Below are positions 43,272 through 52,700 of a stretch of 64,000 nucleotides of DNA, in pieces. The translations under genes were made by a program, and so were the position numbers. The notes beneath the pieces were generated by a model. That model was not told where the DNA came from and ran no database searches. It saw nothing but the letters and a program-made list of their open reading frames with translations. The DNA is from G963422705 sp963422705 (GTDB lineage: Bacteria > Poribacteria > WGA-4E > WGA-3G). Every line of letters begins with the position of its first letter. The stretch's first letter is position 1. Where the stretch lies: NCBI GenBank assembly GCA_963422705.1, contig OY730443.1, positions 3,286,001 through 3,350,000 on the forward strand, in the 5' to 3' direction.

Positions 43272-44315
43272 TTAATGGCATTGAATACTTTGCGCCACCC
43301 ATTGTGCTGTTTTGGCGACATCCCTTCGTCCGATGGCTTGAATGACATAGATACGGTTTGCTTGGTGGCAACGCCAGAGATAAAACGCAAGTGTTGTTCG
43401 CTGAGAGAGTTTATCCAGTGTAAGTACCGGTGTGAGTGGCACGCCGTCATAGAGTCGCGTCTGTTGTCCGATGAGTGTTAAACGTTCATCATCCGATTCA
43501 GTGTGTGCATTCACTTCAAATCCGTATCCACGAATGGCTTTGGCGTATCTTGCGCGAAACCAAGTTTCCAGTGGGTTGGATTCTAGTTTGTAATCGCTGA
43601 GCACCACTTCTGCGGGGCCGTAACGTTCAACGCTGAGTCGCTGCCGTTCGGGTAAAAGTTGCACGGGTTTCTGCCGTTTCGACGGCATGAGCTGCGGTGC
43701 GCTTTTTGCTACGAAGGAGAACAATAAATAACCACTGAGCAGTTTTTGCCGTTCCAATTTGTATGCTTTGGGTACGTTCATCCGTAGCCCGTAAGCACTC
43801 CACAACGTATATAGTGTATCGTTTCGTTCGGAAATTGATTGGAAGATGCGAAGTACGGTGGGGCGCCAATTTTCCTTGAGCCGCCCCATGACTTGGACAA
43901 TGACGATGCGTTTTTTTTCCGCGCGTATGCTAAGTCTTCGTTTTTTGTCTGATTTTCGGCGCGAATTTGCGTAGAAAATCAGGCCATTGGCGCGAATGGA
44001 ACCTTTCCAACTAAAGCCGATGACGGTTCTCCCTTCAAAGAATTCTGGTTCTTTCACCAGCGTCACGTCCCGGCGAAAGGCGAGTTCGGTGCCTTTTTTA
44101 TACGTCTTGCGAATGAGTTTGAAGTATTCATCAAGTGTTGCATGGAGTTCAGGTTTTCTCCGTCGTGTTTGGGCCCATTTGAGTTCCAAGCGCGGCATTT
44201 CACCGTCATCAAGGCGGAGGTAGCCGTTATTTTCGTCGCCGCTTAGTCCGCTGAGTTCCCAGGTTTTTGGTATTTCAAGTTGTATACCGGCCCACCCAAA
44301 AAGGGTCCAATCCAT
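43272..44315 (-). CDS. Two-domain protein of unknown function (internal duplication)
   Basis: I do not recognise the family. The 347-residue protein appears to hold two similar halves. The first has LFGWAGIQLEIPKTWELSGL and ends VIVQVMGRLKENWRPTVLRI. The second starts LWSAYGLRMNVPKAYKLERQ and ends VIQAIGRRDVAKTAQWVAQS. The pattern of a short helix, a strand with a conserved Pro and a C-terminal helix is like Mog1/PsbP-type folds, but that is inference. No signal peptide is seen, so it is probably cytoplasmic. It sits between the OPT-like transporter and the PqqD-like gene, suggesting partnership with them. Confidence 0.62.
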   Translation of the reverse strand: MDWTLFGWAGIQLEIPKTWELSGLSGDENNGYLRLDDGEMPRLELKWAQTRRRKPELHATLDEYFKLIRKTYKKGTELAFRRDVTLVKEPEFFEGRTVIGFSWKGSIRANGLIFYANSRRKSDKKRRLSIRAEKKRIVIVQVMGRLKENWRPTVLRIFQSISERNDTLYTLWSAYGLRMNVPKAYKLERQKLLSGYLLFSFVAKSAPQLMPSKRQKPVQLLPERQRLSVERYGPAEVVLSDYKLESNPLETWFRARYAKAIRGYGFEVNAHTESDDERLTLIGQQTRLYDGVPLTPVLTLDKLSQRTTLAFYLWRCHQANRIYVIQAIGRRDVAKTAQWVAQSIQCH

Positions 44316-44353
44316 GTTTTGGCCTCGCCTTGTATTGAAGAATTTGTCTTCAA

Positions 44354-46342
44354 TTAGAATGGTTTGACAATGACAGCTCTAGAAACGAGTGCAATAGCGA
44401 CAGTTCCCATTCCTATTAATCCCACCCCGCACGCGAATCCTGCGGCTAGCACCGGGTTGAACATATACCACCGTCTCATCCCGAAGCGCTTAATCATATA
44501 AAACCGTCCGATAACGGCGCCGAGAAGGCGCGTCATCATTCCGCCCGGGTCAGCGCCAATGCCGCCGATGATGCCATAATACCACATCGATGGCAGTTTA
44601 AACACCCATAGCATCCCGTATATGGCGAGACTTGAGGTGAATCCGGCTGCGACATAATCTCCGCGAATGGCTTGCAGCATTTGGCTATTTCCATCTCGTA
44701 GTGAAGTTTTCCAAAGGCACTCGTTTGTTGCGTTAATTGGCCACATCATCTGTGCGAATGGATATTGCGCACTTGGAATCGGCGCGATTTGCCAAATAAA
44801 ATGCAGCACCACAATTCCGCTGACGAGGAGAATGGGCATAATTAGCAACGTGCCGGCGAGATTTGAAGTAAAGGTTGTGCCGGTTAATTCCAACACGCGC
44901 CAGCTTTGTGTACCACGTCCATAATCTTCATCGGGGAGTGGGGCGAACCAGATATCAATTTCTTCATACCGGCTTAAAATGAACGTAATTTCGTGCAAAT
45001 ACGGGATTTCAAACAAATCCCGTCCCAACACGCCGAAAGTCCGTGCGGTAATATATGAGTTAATAGGGGTATACAAGAACGCATAGCCGAGCAGGAAACT
45101 GAGCGGGAAGTTCGGCACCATCCAATGAATGAGCCAGACAAATCCAGCCATACCGATAAGCCACATCGCGCCCATGAGCCAGATTGGGAAATCACCACGG
45201 TTAGGCGGTGTTGCAAATGAACCCCGTTCGCCTGCGCGTTTTTGGGATTTCCTCAATTTAAATAACATCGGTATGGAAGCTGCCATGCCGACAAGGGCAA
45301 GGCTAAAGGATTTGCCCATTCCGTAACTAATCCAGAAATCGAGTCCGTTGAACAGTCCGGCGCCTCGCACATCCAAACCGGGAGTCCACTGATATAGAAT
45401 ATCGTATCGGTAGAGAATCTGTGGGTTCAAGATAAATTGTGATGCCATCGCTGTTAGGAATTCTGTCATGATAATGGGGAACGGCATGACAAACCCAATC
45501 AGCATCTGCCCAAAGTCTGTTCGGAACGCAAATACACCTGTAGGGGCAAATCCTTCGATGCTTTGCGTAAAATCAATCCATGGTATCTTCAGAATCTCAA
45601 TGGGTTGGCTCATCATGACACCGGTGAGCGATGGTACCCCAATGTAGAGAAACCCCCAGATGAGGCCGGCCATGGAGCCGATAGAGAAGACTTGCCATCG
45701 CCACGTTTCCTCTTTGCCGGTAGTTTCAGCGAGTGCGGTGGCCCCCTGTGCACTAATCGGTGCCATCGGATACGGGAGTCGTTCCAGATCTGCGGTGAGT
45801 CGGAACAGAATATATTGCCCGCTTACAAAACGCAACGTCCCGAGCAATTTGCCTGCGAGATAAATGGCGATAGGCAAAAACCAGTCTGGGTGGAGGAGGC
45901 TCCGTGTCAAGACTCCGACGGAGTCACCTGCGGGGACAATCCAGGCCGGAATTTTGTCCGCGATTTCATAAGATGCGGCTTGGGGCGTGTTCACGAAGTA
46001 GGCGTACCAGATAAAATTGCGATACTGCATCCCACTTCCTACCGCGGCGCCTGTTAAGCCGAGGAGCATATAGAGCTCCTGCCGACGGGCTGTGGTAAAT
46101 GAGCGTCGCGCGAGTTCTGTGAACAGAATGACAGCTACCCACGGCGCGGCTTCCGCGCCGGATTGCCCGGAGACATAACTGAGATAGATGGAGCCGGGCA
46201 TCATCAGCAATCCCACGAAAAGCGCACCCACAAACACTTTGACCGTTAAACCGGACTCAAAGGTTCGAATACCGCCTTCAATATCGTAGCGCTGTGCCCA
46301 GGCTTGCCACTCATCTGCTTGTGATATTCTTTCTCTTGCCAA
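44354..46342 (-). CDS. OPT-like oligopeptide transporter family membrane protein
   Basis: A 662-residue membrane protein with about 14 hydrophobic helices and the general layout of the OPT/DUF6785-type transporters. It starts VKVFVGALFVGLLMMPGSIYLSYVSGQSGAEAAPWVAV and has long hydrophobic stretches with GGIGADPGGMMTRLLGAVIG near the end. OPT proteins import small peptides or metal chelates. Start is a TTG at 46342, with AAAGGAGAAGATTC at the right distance and no ATG nearby. The assignment is moderately supported; the substrate is unknown. Confidence 0.7.
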   Translation of the reverse strand: MARERISQADEWQAWAQRYDIEGGIRTFESGLTVKVFVGALFVGLLMMPGSIYLSYVSGQSGAEAAPWVAVILFTELARRSFTTARRQELYMLLGLTGAAVGSGMQYRNFIWYAYFVNTPQAASYEIADKIPAWIVPAGDSVGVLTRSLLHPDWFLPIAIYLAGKLLGTLRFVSGQYILFRLTADLERLPYPMAPISAQGATALAETTGKEETWRWQVFSIGSMAGLIWGFLYIGVPSLTGVMMSQPIEILKIPWIDFTQSIEGFAPTGVFAFRTDFGQMLIGFVMPFPIIMTEFLTAMASQFILNPQILYRYDILYQWTPGLDVRGAGLFNGLDFWISYGMGKSFSLALVGMAASIPMLFKLRKSQKRAGERGSFATPPNRGDFPIWLMGAMWLIGMAGFVWLIHWMVPNFPLSFLLGYAFLYTPINSYITARTFGVLGRDLFEIPYLHEITFILSRYEEIDIWFAPLPDEDYGRGTQSWRVLELTGTTFTSNLAGTLLIMPILLVSGIVVLHFIWQIAPIPSAQYPFAQMMWPINATNECLWKTSLRDGNSQMLQAIRGDYVAAGFTSSLAIYGMLWVFKLPSMWYYGIIGGIGADPGGMMTRLLGAVIGRFYMIKRFGMRRWYMFNPVLAAGFACGVGLIGMGTVAIALVSRAVIVKPF

Positions 46343-46424
46343 ATTGAATCTTCTCCTTTTGTGACGTTTGTCATATCAAGCTGCCAAATTTGTTTCTCTT
46401 AGCGGGATGTGTTAGCCGATAAAG

Positions 46425-46616
46425 TTATTCATCGTTCGAATCTTCTGACTCTTCATCGGTATCTCGCAACTCTTCCCAAAAATGTGCCCAGAAGATGCCG
46501 ATGGTTAACACTAAGGCAGACAACATTTGCCACTGCCAACGGGCTTCAAGCGCGATAATACTGAAAAGCCATAGCCCGCTACCAAGAATGATGATAAGAC
46601 TCGCTAGTTTTTCCAT
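46425..46616 (-). CDS. Small two-helix membrane protein
   Basis: A 63-residue protein with two membrane helices (KLASLIIILGSGLWLFSI and WQMLSALVLTIGIFWAHF) and an acidic tail (DTDEESEDSNDE). Start chosen at ATG 46616 with GGAGCATTTA upstream, rather than the TTG at 46628. It sits between the giant gene and the OPT-like gene in one direction. Too small to assign; may be an accessory subunit. Confidence 0.6.
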   Translation of the reverse strand: MEKLASLIIILGSGLWLFSIIALEARWQWQMLSALVLTIGIFWAHFWEELRDTDEESEDSNDE

Positions 46617-46708
46617 TAAATGCTCCAATAGATGCTTCCATCAAGGGGCAGTTGTAAGGGCGGCAGAGACCCATCTTACAACTGCGCGTTGTATATTTAA
46701 GCTTAACC

Positions 46709-49700
46709 TTAACCCGCGGAGGACAATGTCGGATCCAAACTTGCAGTACCGGATGTCTCTTCCGTATTATTGCTTTCTGTTCTACCGCGCTCATGGAATT
46801 CGGCACGGGCTTCCACACTGAACGTTCGCCAAATCAGGAGCTGTTTCCGTAACAGGTTGAGGAATCTCCTGTTTACCCGTTTCCAAGATGCAATCTCACC
46901 ACTTTCGCGATGGACATCCAACGTGATTTTATAGAGTTCTTCCTCTTCACCCCCGACGGGCGAAGTAACGAACTGAATCGTCTGACTCACGCCTAAGTCA
47001 TACGGGGCTAACCACACCATCATCCCTATCTGATAGGAATCCTGCTCGGTATCCCTTTGAAAGGCCACCTGGTCCGTATAGAAATCGCTCGCTGACTCGT
47101 CTGCATGTGCCTCAAAATAGTCGCGCATAAACACATTCAAGCCAAGGGATTCTTCCGAGAGCACGGTAAACGGCAGGTTGAAGTGCCACACATCACCTTC
47201 CGGTTCAGGCAGTTTCCATTTCCGCTCAATATCCGGTACTGCCATCCGTGACGCTTTGATAGCGGGATACATTGTGCTAAGGAGTACAACCACCATCACG
47301 ATAATGGTGGCGACAACGGTAGACATGGACGAATAGTTGAGTGTAAGTCCTGCAAGCCACCCGAAATTTACCAACGTTGTCGCGATGGCTTGCCCCATCA
47401 GATACCCGAGCACAGCCCCTACGATAGCATAGACACATGCTTCAGCGAGGAATAAGAACGCGATGTGAACAGGGGCAAGTCCGACTGAACTGTAAATTCC
47501 GATTTCGCGCACGCGTTCGTAAACGGCGCCCAGCATGGTATTTAGCACAATGAGTGCTGCGATGAGAATCGGCACGAACAAGTTACCCATGCCGCTGAAA
47601 CTCGTCATCCCGATACTGCTATAGAGGTACGTATCCTTATCCCGTCCGACAAAGAAATCGAGCGCGATACGGTTCATCAGTGGTGCCATAATCAGGTCCA
47701 ATTTATCGATGGCCCCTAACAGTTGTGGTTCATTGTCGCGCGGTTCCATATTGACGGCGACGCTGCGCAGCGTCCCACCTTGGTTCATGACAACTTCGTA
47801 GGGCAGAATTGCTATGCTGTCAGGGGTAAGGTGAAGGTATTTCTGGAGCTCACCTTCAAGCGTTTCATCGCCGGTGCCTCCACGGCTTCGTTGTTGTTGC
47901 ATCAACTGATAATCGACGGGTGTGAGTTCCTCACCGTCGTTATCGGTGAGGTCTTTGAACCCGATGCCCAACACACCGACGACGGTGAAGTCTGCGCCGT
48001 ACACGGAAACGGTGGCTTTCCCCATATCACTTTCGGTTATCTTGAGGAGTTCCGCCATTCCTTTGGGTAGGACGATTGCATAGGGCCACTCCGTCGGCCA
48101 GTCGGCTGCGTCCTCGGGGGTAAACCATTTTCCATATTCAAGGTACCGGTCAATACCACTCACGGCGGGTTCTGCCTCGTTCATGCCTACCAGCATATTC
48201 GCCGCAAAGGTTAATGCTTCACTCGTGAGTGGATGCGTGGGCGGCGACGGGTCAGCGGCATTTGACGTACGCGTGAGTTGGACAAATGACTGGTCACCTG
48301 TTCCAGAAGATTGATACCAGGCCCGTGGGGCGACAATATTTCGTACGGTTACTACGGTTTCCTCGTCAATCTTTTCAATGAAACCTCCCTCTTGTAAAGT
48401 GGCGACGGCGGCGGGTACATCTACTGGGGGCTCCCCCTGCCTGACAAGCTGTTCATTTTTTCGTTCAAAGAGGCGTTCTAGGGAACTCAGGGTGAATTGG
48501 GTTTTTTGCATATCGTTGAGCACCGATGTCAAAACCGGTTCTTCTAAGGGGCGCCAGTATTGGTCACGGATGAGCAGCCCCGTGTAACGGGGTGTGACTT
48601 GTGGCAAGCTGGTCCGATTTGGATGCATAAATGTGCGTACGGACGTGAAGGAAATGACGGTGAACGTCAAAATTACCAGTGTGCTACACGTCAAAATTGT
48701 GCGTCCCTTCCGTTTCCGCATGTTGGAAATACCGAGGCTAAACGCGGCGGCGCTGGCACTCAACCGCCCGACATCTGCCTTGTAGAGTTTGTTGCCTTCC
48801 TGCCGAATTTTTTCCAATTGCTCTTCAAACTTGCGTACGATAATACTGATGACAATGACGGTGAGTGCTAGTACGACAAACGCGATTAAGATAATGACGG
48901 GTGTCGTCGTAATCTGAAACGCGGGATGCACTTGACTCAAAAAGAAAAAGACGAGTAGAAAGATGCCAAACGAACCCAAGATTTGCTTGTGAATGCTGGG
49001 GAACCCGAAGATAAGCCGTTCCATAAAGTACGCGAACGGCATCAGTAACGCGAGGTAAAACATGACACCGTTGACGACATCGTTTCCCGTCTGTTTGACA
49101 TCGGGGTACGCGCGTGATTCATAGCCCCAGGCGGCTCTTGCAAGCTTGAGTGCCTGTTGGTAGTCGTTTTGCAGCAGTTTTGTCTGCGCGCGGGCCAAGT
49201 ATTCATTCGCAAATTGGTGGAGTTTATCGAGCCTGTCGCTGGAGATACCGAATCGCTTGTAGAGACGGGAGCGGTTTTCATCCAGCCACCACATATCCCG
49301 TACCACTACATAAGGCGTGAGACGAATCTGACCATTTTCGCGGACAACGAACCCTTCCCCGGTATAGAGGGTGGGGTTTTTCATACCACTTTTGGTGGCT
49401 TTAATGAGCAAAAGTCGTTTGCCAATTTGCCCATAAGCCATGCCAACCTTAATACGGGTTTCCGGTTCACTGTAAACCAACGCGATTGGCTCCGCTGCGG
49501 AAACGCCTTCCTGCTGCCACGGCTTCGACATCCCAAATTTTTCCGGTGGGCTGTCGGTAAGGGCGTCGTATACCTCAAGTTCACGTAAGGTGCGCAAATA
49601 CCGCTGATCAACCAAATCATAGATAGTCGTGGAGACACAGGGAAATGTGACAACCCGGCAACCGCGGCGACGCGTATTAATCGGTATCTTATTCGGTAGC

Positions 49701-52700
49701 AGCTTGGCGCCGTAATTCCCAAGGTCCGGGGCGTAAACAATGTCCCCGGAATCGGCATCCAAGATGTATGCCTCTACCTCTTGCGCGCCGCCGAGCCTGC
49801 GGGTAGCTCTCCCCTCCATGGCTAAACCGGCTACCTCAAAGTTTCCTTTGTTGTCCCCCATGACAAACAAATCGCCGCGCACCCCCATCATCGTTTTATG
49901 CTTCCGGCGTAACGTCAAAATCGGATAGGGAACGGGTTTATTCGGAAGTGCCGACTCGCGGGCATCAAATTCAACTACATCCCCGAAGAGGTTGCAATAA
50001 AAGTTCCCGACGCGTGCCGCTGTGGGCATTTCCGGGTCTCGGAGTGCCTGGAGGAGGAGTGAGGCTAACGTCTGTGCTTGCTGATGGAGATTGCCGTTTT
50101 CGCGTAAATCGACGCGTTCAATTGTATCAAGCGGCGTATCTGTTAAGACCCGTGCATCCTCAATTGTGGCGAATGCGATACCTGTTTTTCCGACAAGGGT
50201 TGCGACTTCGCTATCAAAAGCAATCTTACCGGGAATGTAGGTTTTCCACGTCTTGCCGCCACTCGCGGAGATGGCGTTGACGAAGTTAGATGCCCCGCCG
50301 AGCCCTGCGATACCGATGAGCGTTTTAATATCCTCTATCTCTTCGTCGCTAAATGTTTCGGGTTCTTCGTGCCGGAGACGTAGCATCGCGCTGAGTTGTT
50401 CCCGCGTCCGGATATTATTTTTACGGTTCTTTTTCGCTGTACGGACATCGTTTCGGATAAATCGCTCAACCTCTTTTCGGACGTAATCCATATCCTTGAG
50501 CATATCCTCCGAAGGCTCGCCCCGGTTTCGCCACTGCTGAAACTGCATTTTCATCAACCGGCTTACTCCGCTGAGCGCTGTGAGCTTTCCATAGTGGGAA
50601 CTCAGCAACGTCTCGAGCGTCTTGCCTTCAAGTGCAGCTTTATCGGAAATTCCCCCGGCAACTGTCCATTGACGTGCCATAACGGCTTGTCGAATCTGAT
50701 CGTCTGTCCACTGCCAAAGTTTCCGGATGCGTACCCCGAAATCGGCATCCTCGGCATAAGCGGCGAGTTTATTCCCGATACTCGCAAATTCGCGACGGAG
50801 CACAAACTCCGGCTCCTGATCATAGAACCATCCCTTGTTGAAAACACCGAATTGGTTCGATTGCGAAGACAAGTCTATACTGACATAGAGGGAGGTGTAA
50901 TAACGGTTAAAGAGGTCTTGTAGAGAAATAGCCGCCTCAATCTGTGCGAGTTTTCGATAATATTCACTTGGTTCAATGCGCGTCATCTTTTCAATACGAT
51001 TTTGGATATTGCGGAAACGTGCGTTCCGGAGTGTCAATAGGTTATCTCGGAGTAGGACCTTTGTCTCCTTAGCCAAGTCTCCTGTTAACGTGAGGAGCTG
51101 TTCACCGAGGTGGTTAAGCGCGACGACGTCTGATGCGGCGCGTTGGGTAACCTGTGAGAAAAGTTCCGTTTCCGTTATATGCGACGCGATAATCGAGCGG
51201 CTCTTGAGCGCACGCGTGACGTCATCGGGGGAGAGATAGTGTTTCAAAATGAGAAGTTCTTCATCTAAGTGTTCTCTTCCCAATGTAGCATGTGTCGCAA
51301 GTAGATTCTGCATCCGCGTCCGTTCTAAACGGGCGTTCCGCATGGCGATTTCAAAGATACTCTGCTTATCCTTTAGAAGATCGGCGATTAAGATGGCACT
51401 TCCCTCACCGGAGGCGAGTGTCTCTTCAGATTCGTTTAAGCGCTGTTTGAGTTGGGCGTCGACAGCTGTTAACCGTTTTAAGCCACCTTCAGACAAATAG
51501 CGGTTGCTGTAGAGCGCGGAATCTGTATTTGCGCCGAGGGGAAACGCTTTCAGTTTGTGGATAGTCGCTTTAATTTCATCCTCAATCGGTTGGCTATCTT
51601 TAATTTGTACCAACACTTTTTCAAAGAGTGCTTTTTCCTGTTGAATGACAGCTTCCAAGGATTCATCGGTATTTCCGAGCACTTTCCGTGCCTCCTTAGC
51701 ACGATTCAGCGAATGTAAGTCAAGATGCCTGTCGAGGATTTTCTCTTGTGTCCACATCAAGGCGAATTTTCGCTTGTCACTCAATTCCCAATCTGCGACG
51801 GCACTGTTTAACATTTCAATGTCTGCAACCAGTTCTGCTGGCAAGTCGGGTGGGGTTTGGATGTACCAATCAGAGCCCCGTCGTTCTGGAATAAGGTAGG
51901 CTGTATTCGGGTGTGTTTTGTAAGTAGCGGGGTTATCCTCCCGGGCAATGTCGCGTATGAGCTTCTCGACGGCCCAAGTGTCTAGTCGGGCAATAGGGAG
52001 TGCGAGGGTATCAATGAGTTCACGTTGTGCTTGGCGACTTGTCTGTAACGCCACAGTACGTGCATCTGCCAACTTTTGGACAATGTCTCTGAGAAAATGG
52101 GTGGTTTGAAGTGCCTCTTTCTTGGCGCGGGCTAAACTCGCTAACAGTCGGCTCTTCTCTTCGCCTGTAAATCCTTGTTTTTCGCGTTTTCTATTTCTAT
52201 CTGCTTGCTTTTTCTGGCGTTCGGAGAAATCCCGTTGTTCTTCGTTGAGCGAGTCTATCTGCGAACGGGTTTCTGCGAGCCCATCCAACGTTGTTGAAAG
52301 CGAATCTAAATCAGATTTAACGGTGTGTATGTGGTAAAAGAAATCACCGGGCAAATCGACGAGAACGCTTCTGTCAATCGAGAGAAGCAACCTTCTGCCC
52401 AATTCCTCAAATTCAATAATATCGGTGGAAAGTCCTCGACGCAACCCGTGCATGGTGGGCGTCCCTGGGGCATCGGTTGCACTTCCTACAATATCCTGTC
52501 CAATACCCTCCATGAAGGCACGCATTCCAGCAAGTCCTTGGAAGTGTGCGTCGACAGCGACAAATAGCACGGAGCGCCCCGGGCGATATTCCGGCTGACT
52601 GAAGAGTCGGGCGAGTTCGAGAAGCACAGCAATACCACACGTTGGGTCTGCGCCGGGTGACATGGCGGGAACAACGGACATTGAGTCGTAATAGGCAGTC

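Noticed and set aside
45563..46057. 164-codon plus-strand frame
   Set aside because: Antisense of the OPT-like gene, with frequent Cys, Arg and Pro and no domain.
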